Source: Thermoflexus hugenholtzii JAD2
GTDB lineage: Bacteria; Chloroflexota; Dehalococcoidia; UBA2979
Direction: 5' to 3'
DNA length: 5,160 nt
Assembly (NCBI GenBank): GCA_945889565.1
Contig: CAMDBZ010000131.1
Span: 1-5,160, forward strand
Below, piece by piece: positions 1 to 5,005 of the stretch. Position 1 is the first letter of the stretch, and each line of letters begins with the position of its first letter. The notes beneath the pieces are model-generated. The model made no database searches and was not told where the DNA came from. It saw only the letters and a list, made by a program, of their open reading frames with translations. A program made the translations under genes and the position numbers.

Positions 1-15
1 TTGAATCCGCGTTGC

Positions 16-33
16 TGTCAAACTTGCTGTCAA
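16..33 (-). promoter_or_regulatory. Tandem TTGACA boxes, possible -35 elements of a gene off the left edge
   Basis: On the minus strand the hexamer TTGACA occurs twice (33-28 and 21-16) inside an 11-bp direct repeat, ttgctgtcaaa on the plus strand, at 12-22 and 24-34. TTGACA is the exact sigma70 -35 consensus. The first copy has only a weak match 17 bp downstream (GCGGAT), and the -10 for the second copy would fall beyond the window. The boxes lie just past the hairpin that follows tRNA-Phe, where a new transcription unit could begin. The gene they would serve is not visible, so this stays tentative; a repeated operator is the alternative reading. Confidence 0.3.
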
Positions 34-50
34 ATCGCGTTTGCACGCAG

Positions 51-76
51 AACGAGCCACCCGAAAGTGGCTCGTT
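51..76 (-). terminator. Hairpin downstream of tRNA-Phe, probable terminator
   Basis: Perfect 10-bp inverted repeat, aacgagccac (51-60) and gtggctcgtt (67-76), around a 6-nt loop. It starts 13 nt past the 3' end of the minus-strand tRNA gene, where a terminator for that gene is expected. The stem ends in TT on the minus strand but no longer T-run follows, so it is not a textbook intrinsic terminator. On the plus strand it is followed by a slightly T-richer stretch, so it could also serve a plus-strand gene off the left edge. Its outer AACGAG/CTCGTT arm is shared with the hairpin at 2103-2135. Confidence 0.6.
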
Positions 77-89
77 TCCTTACATCCAT

Positions 90-164
90 TGGTGCCGAGG
101 GCCAGACTTGAACTGGCGACACCGCGATTTTCAGTCGCGTGCTCTACCACTGAGCTACCTCGGC
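90..164 (-). tRNA. tRNA-Phe (anticodon GAA)
   Basis: The minus strand folds into a complete 75-nt cloverleaf. The acceptor stem is GCCGAGG/CCTCGGC, the D arm GCTC/GAGC with loop AGTGGTA, and the anticodon stem CGCGA/TCGCG with loop CTGAAAA. The 5-nt variable loop is GTGTC and the T arm is GCCAG/CTGGC with loop TTCAAGT. The discriminator base is A, and CCA is encoded in the DNA. The anticodon GAA in the loop (T33, G34-A35-A36, A37) reads UUC/UUU, so the tRNA carries phenylalanine. All stems pair perfectly and nothing looks degenerate. A plausible promoter lies about 45-75 bp upstream and a hairpin follows. No integrase or duplicated 3' end is visible, so there is no evidence that this tRNA serves as an attachment site here. 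Confidence 0.97.
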
Positions 165-208
165 ACCGACTGGGCCAGACGCGCTCCGCTGGGGCGCGGC
201 CGGCCCGG

Positions 209-237
209 ATCGTAGCCGCGAGCGCCACCGCGGACAA
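209..237 (-). promoter_or_regulatory. Candidate sigma70 promoter of tRNA-Phe
   Basis: On the minus strand, TTGTCC (237-232) and TACGAT (214-209) are separated by exactly 17 bp, and each matches the sigma70 consensus at four of six positions. Transcription would start near 202, giving a 5' leader of about 38 nt before the mature tRNA. The stretch after the -10 is almost pure G and C (ccgggccggc). Such GC-rich discriminators are typical of stable-RNA promoters under stringent control. The reading is inferred from the sequence only. Confidence 0.5.
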
Positions 238-275
238 CACGCGCCGCGCGCGGCCCCTCGCGCTCGCCCCGCCTC

Positions 276-303
276 GCCGGCCGAGCCGCCAGACTCGGCC
301 GGC
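276..303 (-). terminator. GC-rich hairpin just after the reductase stop codon
   Basis: A 10-bp perfect inverted repeat (gccggccgag at 276-285, ctcggccggc at 294-303) with an 8-nt loop begins about 12 nt after the stop codon of the minus-strand reductase. No T-run follows on either strand. It may work as a terminator without a U-tract or protect the mRNA 3' end. Its position between the reductase and the tRNA promoter supports a boundary role. Confidence 0.45.
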
Positions 304-314
304 CGCCCCGCGCG

Positions 315-1055
315 CTAGCCGATGAACATCCCGCCGTTCACGTTGAACACCGCGCCCGTGATGTACGTCCCCTCAGTGACGATGTACCGCACCATGCTCG
401 CGATCTCTTCCACCGTCCCGAAACGCCCCAGCAGCGCCTCGCCCTGCACGCGCGTGCGCTGCTCCTCGTTCAACCCCCCGATCATGTCCGTGTCGATGAA
501 GCCGGGCGCCACCGCGTTCACGTGGATCTTCGAGCGCGCACCCTCGCGCGCCGCCCCCCGCACGAAGCCGATCGCGGCCGCCTTCGACGTGCCGTAGTTC
601 ACCAGGCCGAGCCGCCCCGTCTCGCCGACGATCGACGACAGCACCACCACGTGCCCGCCGCCCGCCTCGCCCATCGGGCCCCAGACGGCGCTCGTCACGT
701 TGTACAGCCCGTCGACGTTCGTGCGGATCGGCTTCGCCCATTCTTCGGGCGTCATCCGCGCGAGCGTGCGGTCCGCGGTCGCCCCCGCGTTGTTCACCAG
801 CACGCGCACCGGCCCGAGGTCCGCGATCACCTGCTTGACCATCGCCTGCGCGCCCGCGTAATCCGCGACATCCGCCTGGTAGGCGCCGGCCTTGCCGCCG
901 CTCTTCGTAATCTCGGCGACGACCTCGTTCGCCGCCGCCTCGTTCGCAACGTAGTTCACCGCGACCGTCGCCCCGTGCCTGGCCAGCTCCAGGCAGATCG
1001 CCCGCCCAATGCCGCGCGACCCGCCCGTGACCAGCGCTACCTGACCGTCCAGCAC
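315..1055 (-). CDS. FabG/PhaB-type 3-oxoacyl reductase (classical SDR)
   Basis: Predicted NADPH-dependent cytoplasmic reductase of 3-oxoacyl-ACP or 3-oxoacyl-CoA, 246 aa, the usual FabG length. Seen in order: cofactor loop TGGSRGIG (10-17), NNAG (88-91), tetrad Asn113, Ser141, Tyr154 and Lys158 (NYGTSK), APGFIDTDM (183-191), and C-terminal ITGAVFNVNGGMFIG. The frame is open far upstream to 1733, but homology begins at VLDGQVALVTGG, so I chose the GTG at 1055, with GGAG 9 nt upstream. A TTG at 1064 (249 aa) sits 7 nt after a stronger GGAGGGAG and is a real alternative. The gene is divergent from the crotonase, which suggests acyl-CoA work. Gly132 aligns with Arg129 of E. coli FabG, part of the known ACP docking patch, so a CoA substrate (PhaB-like) is possible. 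The fold and chemistry are sure; the substrate is not. Confidence 0.92.
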   Translation of the reverse strand: MLDGQVALVTGGSRGIGRAICLELARHGATVAVNYVANEAAANEVVAEITKSGGKAGAYQADVADYAGAQAMVKQVIADLGPVRVLVNNAGATADRTLARMTPEEWAKPIRTNVDGLYNVTSAVWGPMGEAGGGHVVVLSSIVGETGRLGLVNYGTSKAAAIGFVRGAAREGARSKIHVNAVAPGFIDTDMIGGLNEEQRTRVQGEALLGRFGTVEEIASMVRYIVTEGTYITGAVFNVNGGMFIG

Positions 1056-1176
1056 ACCCGCCAACTCCGTGCTCCCTCCGCCGGCTTCGCCGGGCTCCCC
1101 GCCACCTGCTACGCGCGCGCAGCCTACTGCACCCCCGCGTTCGCGGCCACGACCCGTCGCGCCCGCGCCCTCGTGG

Positions 1177-1205
1177 TTGACACGCCCCTCGCACGAGCGT
1201 AGACG
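1177..1205 (+). promoter_or_regulatory. Candidate sigma70 promoter of the crotonase gene
   Basis: A perfect TTGACA (1177-1182), a 17-bp spacer and TAGACG (1200-1205, with T, A and A at the conserved first, second and fourth positions) make a credible sigma70-like promoter. It would start transcription near 1212 and leave a leader of about 60 nt. The 6-bp inverted arms ctcgtg (1170-1175) and cacgag (1192-1197) enclose the -35 box. No comparable promoter could be seen for the divergent reductase. Confidence 0.55.
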
Positions 1206-1223
1206 GAGGGCACGACGCAGGCT

Positions 1224-1239
1224 CGTACGGCCCCGTACG
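1224..1239. promoter_or_regulatory. 16-bp palindrome in the crotonase leader, possible operator
   Basis: The sequence cgtacggccccgtacg consists of 7-bp perfect inverted arms with a 2-bp centre. It starts about 12 bp after the predicted transcription start and lies 33-48 bp before the crotonase ATG. A second inverted repeat, ggctcgt (1220-1226) and acgagcc (1242-1248), encloses and partly overlaps it. Size and position suit the operator of a dimeric repressor such as a TetR-type regulator of acyl-CoA metabolism. An RNA hairpin in the leader is the alternative. No regulator gene is visible in the window. Confidence 0.4.
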
Positions 1240-1258
1240 CGACGAGCCCTACGCGATG

Positions 1259-1264
1259 AGGAGG
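1259..1264 (+). promoter_or_regulatory. Strong ribosome binding site AGGAGG
   Basis: A full AGGAGG lies 7 nt before the ATG at 1272. It fixes that start codon and predicts efficient translation of the crotonase. Confidence 0.85.
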
Positions 1265-1271
1265 TTCCGAC

Positions 1272-2036
1272 ATGCCCGACGTGATCTATGACAAAAAGGA
1301 CTTCTACGCGATCTTCACGCTCAACCGCCCGGAGCGGCTGAACGCGCTCGGCGGCACCCTCATGTCCGAGATGGAGGAGTACGTCTCCGACTTCAACGAC
1401 GACCCCAACATGCGCGTCGGCATCGTCACCGGTGCGGGCCGCGCCTTCTGCGCCGGCGCCGACCTCAAGGAGATGGCGGAGCGCAACGCCAGCGGCGCCC
1501 GCCGCCAGGGCGGCAGCATGAGCGGCATGATGTACTCGCGCAGCCCCAAGCCCTTCATCGCCGCAGTCAACGGCCTCGCCATCGGCGGCGGCATGGAGAC
1601 CTCGCTCGACTGCGACATCCGCATCTGCTCGACAGACGCCTACTTCGGCCTGTTCGAGCCGAAGCGCGGCATCCTCGCCGGCTACGGCATCTACCACCTC
1701 CCGCGCGTCGTCGGCCTGTCCGCCGCCAACCACATCCTGCTCACTGCGGACCGCATCAGCCCCGAGCAGGCGCTCGCCTGGGGCGTCGTGACCGAGGTCA
1801 CCGCCCCCGACCGCCTCATCCCGCGCGCCGTCGAGCTCGCCGAGCTGATCGCCGCCAACGCGCCCCTCTCCATCCAGGGCACGAAGGCCGTGATCCAGGT
1901 CTGGCGCAAGGCGCTCATGGAAGAGTCGCTGCGCGTCGGCGAATGGGTCAGCAAGGTCGTGCTCTCCTCCGAGGACTCGAAGGAGGGCCCCAAGGCCTTC
2001 GCCGAGAAGCGCCCCGCCGTCTGGAAGGGCCGCTAG
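1272..2036 (+). CDS. Enoyl-CoA hydratase/isomerase family protein (crotonase)
   Basis: A 254-aa crotonase-fold enzyme, predicted cytoplasmic, likely adding water to 2-enoyl-CoA in fatty, aromatic or branched-chain acid breakdown. Seen: FTLNRPERLNAL (15-26), oxyanion-hole segment FCAGADL (59-65), AAVNGLAIGGGME (97-109) with the second oxyanion glycine at 106. Glu109 and Glu129 are 20 residues apart, the same spacing as the catalytic pair Glu144/Glu164 of rat mitochondrial hydratase, which favours true hydratase activity. Odd: the usual PxGGTQRL segment after the second Glu reads RGILAGYGIYHLPR (132-145), so the acyl pocket may differ from the standard enzyme. The length is normal for a single-domain crotonase. 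The start is set by AGGAGG. It is divergent from the reductase and is probably transcribed alone, ending at the hairpin downstream. An isomerase or other crotonase reaction cannot be excluded. Confidence 0.92.
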   Translation: MPDVIYDKKDFYAIFTLNRPERLNALGGTLMSEMEEYVSDFNDDPNMRVGIVTGAGRAFCAGADLKEMAERNASGARRQGGSMSGMMYSRSPKPFIAAVNGLAIGGGMETSLDCDIRICSTDAYFGLFEPKRGILAGYGIYHLPRVVGLSAANHILLTADRISPEQALAWGVVTEVTAPDRLIPRAVELAELIAANAPLSIQGTKAVIQVWRKALMEESLRVGEWVSKVVLSSEDSKEGPKAFAEKRPAVWKGR

Positions 2037-2037
2037 C

Positions 2038-2060
2038 TCACTCGGTCACTCGGTCACTCG
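2038..2060. repeat. Short tandem repeat, 8-bp unit
   Basis: The unit tcactcgg is repeated almost three times (2038-2045, 2046-2053, 2054-2060) immediately after the crotonase stop codon. The last copy's gtcac (2053-2057) can pair with gtgac (2063-2067) in a small 5-bp hairpin. It looks like a slippage-type microrepeat with no known role. Confidence 0.7.
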
Positions 2061-2102
2061 CCGTGACGGGCGGGGGCTGAGTCCACGACCTGGGCGCATG
2101 CA

Positions 2103-2135
2103 GCAACGAGGGTGCCGGACTAGCACCCTCGTTGC
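2103..2135 (+). terminator. Rho-independent terminator of the crotonase, between convergent genes
   Basis: A perfect 13-bp stem (gcaacgagggtgc at 2103-2115, gcaccctcgttgc at 2123-2135) with a 7-nt loop is followed on the plus strand by gtttctcc. It lies 66 nt after the crotonase stop and about 67 nt from the end of the convergent sugar operon. The T-rich tail is present only on the plus side, so it best serves the crotonase. The long stem may also stop minus-strand transcription from the operon. Confidence 0.8.
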
Positions 2136-2202
2136 GTTTCTCCCCAGACTCGACTGCGCGTGTTATGTCGCTCGCCGAGCCCGCGCTGTGCCGCAGCCGC
2201 GA

Positions 2203-2709
2203 TCAGGCGTCCGGCGCCGTACCGATGCGCCGCGCCGGGTTGCCGACGACGATCGCCCCCGCCTCGACGTCCCGCGTGACCACGCTGCCCGCCCCCACCA
2301 TCGCCGCCGCGCCCACCGTCACGCCCGGCAACACGATCGCGCCCGCACCCACGCTCGCGCGGCGGCGCACCGTCACGCCCTCGCACGTCCAGTCGTCCGC
2401 GCGCTTCGGGCTGCCGTCCGGGTTCGTGGCGCGCGGCCAGCGGTCGTTCGCAAGGATCGCGCCGGGGCCGAGGAACACCTCGTCCTCCACCACCGCGCCG
2501 CGATGCGCGTTGACGTAGTTCTCGAGCTTGCAGCGGTCCCCGACCACGACATCCGCGTCGACGAACGCGCCCTGTCCGAGCTGGCAGTCCGCGCCCACGC
2601 GCGCCCCGCTCCGTACCGTGGCGAACTGCCACACCCGCGTGCGCGCCCCCACCGTCGCCCCGTCCTCCACGTGCGCGAGCGGGTGCACGAACGCCGTCGG
2701 ATCGATCAC
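2203..2709 (-). CDS. Left-handed beta-helix acetyltransferase, WbpD/WxcM-like (nucleotide-sugar N-acetyltransferase)
   Basis: A 168-aa protein built of hexapeptide repeats (for example VGARTRV, VGADCQLG, VVVGDRC, VGAGAIVLPGVTVG, VGAGSVV), the left-handed beta-helix of acetyl-CoA-dependent acyltransferases, which act as trimers. The segment LGQGAFVDADVVVGDRCKLEN (44-64), the loop ANDRWPRA (87-94) and the end VVGNPARRIG (154-163) resemble WbpD, which acetylates the 3-amino group of a UDP-sugar uronic acid. The chosen GTG at 2709 overlaps the dehydrogenase stop as GTGA; the frame is open further upstream, but that part shows no helix repeats and overlaps the dehydrogenase. It has no clear Shine-Dalgarno of its own and probably relies on translational coupling. 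Last gene of the operon; a DegT aminotransferase upstream would supply its amino-sugar substrate. The exact substrate is unproven, and sugar O-acetylation is the alternative. Confidence 0.87.
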   Translation of the reverse strand: MIDPTAFVHPLAHVEDGATVGARTRVWQFATVRSGARVGADCQLGQGAFVDADVVVGDRCKLENYVNAHRGAVVEDEVFLGPGAILANDRWPRATNPDGSPKRADDWTCEGVTVRRRASVGAGAIVLPGVTVGAAAMVGAGSVVTRDVEAGAIVVGNPARRIGTAPDA

Positions 2710-4046
2710 GCGCGCGCCTGCGCCAGGGTGGCTGCGCCGACTGGCTGCCAGTCCTGCTGCGCCGCAGGCCGACCGACGCCGATGTAGACGAGCCCCGCTG
2801 CGCGCACCGCAGCCGCGGACCACAGCGCCCGACCGTCGAAGACGACGCGCACCCCGCGCTGCGCAAGACTCGCGAAATCGAGCGCGCCGTACGCGGCGTG
2901 CGCCGTGTTCAAGATCAGCACTTCGGGCAGCTGCCCGTCACGAAGCGAGCCCGGCGTGAACCCATGCGCCCGCAGCTCGTCGTCGCTGTAGAGCGGATCA
3001 TCCAACAGCACGCGTGCCCCGCGGCGCTCCGCCTCCGGAGCGAGCAGGAACGCAGTCGAGCTGACATGCTCCTTGACCTCGGGCCGGAAGCCCAGGCCGA
3101 GCACCAGCACGCCGGCCCCCGCGAGCGGTCCCCACTCGCGCTCCACGCGGTCGAGCGCCCAGCACGCCTGCGCGTCGTTGATCCGCCGCCCCACGGCGGT
3201 CAGCTCCGCCGCCATGCCACGACGTTCCGCATCGCGCAGCAGGAAATACGGATACACCGGCGTGCAATGGCCGCCGACGCCGATGCCGGGCAGCAGCAGC
3301 GCCGCCTCTCCATCCGAGTTGACGGCGTCGAGAATGGCGTGCAGGTCGACGCCCACGCGCTCCGCGTAACGCCCCATCTCGTTCGCAAGCGCGATGTTCA
3401 CGTCGCGATAGACCATCCCGGCGAGCTTCACCAGCTCGGCGGCCTCGAGCGTGCCGACGTTCCGCACAGGTGCGCCGAGGTACCGACCGTAGAACGCCTC
3501 CGCGCGCGCCGCCGCCTCCGGCGTCAGGCCGCCCACGACCTTCACGTTCTCGGTCAGCCGCTCGAGCACGAACTGGCTCTTCACCCGCTCCGGGGAGAAC
3601 GCCACGTCGAAGTCCACGCCGGCCCGCAGCCCGCTCCCTTCCGCCAGCAAGGCCGCGAGCCGTCGCGTCGTCCCGACAGGCAGCGTCGTCTCGTAGCTCA
3701 CGAGCGTGCCCGGCCGCAGTCCGGCCGCGATGGCGCGCGTCACCGCCTCGATCGTCGCCGTGTCGGCATCGTGCTCGGCTGTGAGCAGCACCGGCACCAG
3801 CACCACCACCACGTCGCTGCGACGCACGGCCGTGGGCGTGTCCGTCGTCGCCGACAGGCTACCTCCACGCACGAGCTCGCCCAGCAACTCCGGGATGCCG
3901 GGCTCGTCGATCGGGCAGCGACCCGCGTTAATGGCCTCGACCACGGCCGTGTTCACGTCGCACGCGGTCACCGTTGCGCCGTTTCGCGAGAACTGACACG
4001 CCACCGGCAGCCCCATCTTGCCTGCGCCGATCACACTGACGTTCAT
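2706..4046 (-). CDS. Nucleotide-sugar 6-dehydrogenase (UDP-glucose/GDP-mannose dehydrogenase family)
   Basis: A 446-aa cytoplasmic NAD-dependent enzyme that oxidises C6 of a nucleotide sugar to a uronic acid in two steps. Seen in order: Rossmann loop VIGAGKMG (5-12) with Asp30 for NAD ribose, YETTLPVGTTR (118-128), SPERV (151-155), central helix ELVKLAGMVYRDVNIALANE (Lys207, Asn217), the active-site loop GVGGHCTP (256-263) with catalytic Cys261, then the UDP-binding domain from about 310. SPERV and GGHC point to the UDP-HexNAc (WecC/WbpA) side of the family rather than UDP-glucose. Odd: Tyr265 stands where the family usually has Asp four residues after the Cys, and GLGFRPEVKEHVSS (317-330) replaces the common GLAYKxxxxDxRxS. 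Start: ATG at 4046 overlaps the epimerase stop (ATGA) with GAGGAG 8 nt upstream; an in-frame ATG at 4067 gives seven extra residues and is less likely. The substrate is inferred. Confidence 0.93.
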   Translation of the reverse strand: MNVSVIGAGKMGLPVACQFSRNGATVTACDVNTAVVEAINAGRCPIDEPGIPELLGELVRGGSLSATTDTPTAVRRSDVVVVLVPVLLTAEHDADTATIEAVTRAIAAGLRPGTLVSYETTLPVGTTRRLAALLAEGSGLRAGVDFDVAFSPERVKSQFVLERLTENVKVVGGLTPEAAARAEAFYGRYLGAPVRNVGTLEAAELVKLAGMVYRDVNIALANEMGRYAERVGVDLHAILDAVNSDGEAALLLPGIGVGGHCTPVYPYFLLRDAERRGMAAELTAVGRRINDAQACWALDRVEREWGPLAGAGVLVLGLGFRPEVKEHVSSTAFLLAPEAERRGARVLLDDPLYSDDELRAHGFTPGSLRDGQLPEVLILNTAHAAYGALDFASLAQRGVRVVFDGRALWSAAAVRAAGLVYIGVGRPAAQQDWQPVGAATLAQARA

Positions 4047-5005
4047 CGCTGCTGCTCCTCGAACCACGCCAGTGTGCGCGTCAGTCCTTCGTCCAGCGCT
4101 ACCTGCGGCTCGAACCCGAGCACGCTACGAGCTCGCTCGATCACCGGGATGCGCACGCGCACGTCGGACCGGTGCACCTCCTGCAGCTCGATGCGCGCGC
4201 CCGGCCGCAGCCCAACGATGCGTCGCGCCAGCCCCAGCGTCGTCTCCACCTCGCGCGGGTTGCCCAGGTTGTAGCTGCGTCCGGCCGCCTCCGGCGTCGT
4301 CATGAGCCGCAGCACGCCGTCCACCACGTCCGTGACGTAGCACCACGCACGAATCGCTGAACCATCGCCGTGCACGCGCAACGGTTCGCCGCGCACCGCG
4401 GCGCGACAGAAGTTGCCGATCGCCCCTTCGCCGGTCTGCCGCGGCCCGTAGATGTTGAACGGTCGCACGCACGCCGTCGCCATGCCGTACTGCTCACCGA
4501 AACGCAGCGTGAAATGCTCGCTCGCGAGCTTGCTCGTCGCGTACACCCAGCGCTGGTCAGACACCGGCCCGATGCCGTGCGCCGACTCCTCATCCACCCA
4601 CAGCGCGTCCGGGCCGTACACCTCGCTCGTCGAGAAATCGATGAACTGCCGCACCCCGCACGCGCGCGCCGCCTCGAGCGCGTTCACCGTGCCGAGCACG
4701 TTCACCTCGAGCGTCCGCAACGGCTCCGCGTAATAGCTCGATACGCCGGCGATCGCCGCCAGGTGCAGCACGCTGTCCACGCCGCGCATCGCCGTCGTGA
4801 GCGCATCGCGGTCCAGCACATCGCCCGGCACCACGCGCACCCCGTCGTGCGCGGCGAGCGCCGGTACAGCGCCGAGCGAGTCACGGCGATGATTGTCGAA
4901 CAGCACGACCGTGGCGCCATCCGCCACGAGCCGCTCCGCGAGGTGCGAGCCGATGAAACCCGCGCCGCCCGTGATCAGTACCCGTGCACCGCGCAGCTCG
5001 CTCAT
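4043..5005 (-). CDS. NAD-dependent epimerase/dehydratase family protein (extended SDR)
   Basis: A 320-aa nucleotide-sugar modifying enzyme of the extended SDR family, predicted cytoplasmic. Seen: NAD loop GGAGFIG (13-19), Asp37 at the end of strand 2, GDVLD (61-65), HLAA (81-84), STSEVYG (125-131), catalytic Tyr155 and Lys159 (YATSK), RPFNIYGPRQ (181-190), and the C-terminal sugar-nucleotide domain with YNLGNPREVE and VHRSDVR. The Thr126-Ser127-Glu128 triad and GPVSDQRWVYATSK resemble the UDP-glucuronate decarboxylase domain of ArnA, whereas RmlB-type dehydratases have TDE and GalE-type epimerases usually have SSxxVYG. So 4-epimerase, 4,6-dehydratase or 4-keto/decarboxylase activity are all possible. 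The ATG overlaps the aminotransferase stop (ATGA), and the dehydrogenase follows with another 4-bp overlap. No strong Shine-Dalgarno precedes it (only gggggcgcgcg), in keeping with coupling. The family is sure; the reaction is not. Confidence 0.92.
   Translation of the reverse strand: MSELRGARVLITGGAGFIGSHLAERLVADGATVVLFDNHRRDSLGAVPALAAHDGVRVVPGDVLDRDALTTAMRGVDSVLHLAAIAGVSSYYAEPLRTLEVNVLGTVNALEAARACGVRQFIDFSTSEVYGPDALWVDEESAHGIGPVSDQRWVYATSKLASEHFTLRFGEQYGMATACVRPFNIYGPRQTGEGAIGNFCRAAVRGEPLRVHGDGSAIRAWCYVTDVVDGVLRLMTTPEAAGRSYNLGNPREVETTLGLARRIVGLRPGARIELQEVHRSDVRVRIPVIERARSVLGFEPQVALDEGLTRTLAWFEEQQR

Noticed and set aside
90..164. tRNA-Phe as an integration site of a mobile element
   Set aside because: There is no integrase, no repeated tRNA 3' fragment and no change in composition in the window.
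12..325. Plus-strand small ORFs across the tRNA region
   Set aside because: They read through the antisense of a perfect tRNA-Phe cloverleaf and flanking hairpins and have no protein-like features or Shine-Dalgarno.
1081..1093. Small hairpin ccggc-ttc-gccgg just 5' of the reductase ribosome binding site
   Set aside because: A 5-bp GC stem with a 3-nt loop is expected by chance in sequence this GC-rich, so there is no support for a regulatory role.
1056..1733. Upstream extension of the reductase reading frame to 472 aa on the minus strand
   Set aside because: The extra part runs antisense through the well-supported crotonase gene, has low-complexity Ala/Gly/Arg/Val composition and no recognisable domain. 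High GC removes stop codons, which explains the open frame.
2710..2823. Longer start of the acetyltransferase at 2823
   Set aside because: The added 38 residues overlap the dehydrogenase end, contain no beta-helix repeats and are Arg/Ala-rich. The GTGA overlap at 2709 gives a normal N-terminus.
2120..2866. Minus-strand open frame of 248 codons over the acetyltransferase
   Set aside because: It is out of frame with the hexapeptide-repeat protein and is Arg/Gly-rich without motifs; the acetyltransferase frame is clearly the real one.
2898..4274. Plus-strand open frame of 458 codons
   Set aside because: It lies antisense to the sugar dehydrogenase and epimerase and is rich in Arg, His and Ala with no family signature, as expected for a shadow of GC-rich coding DNA.
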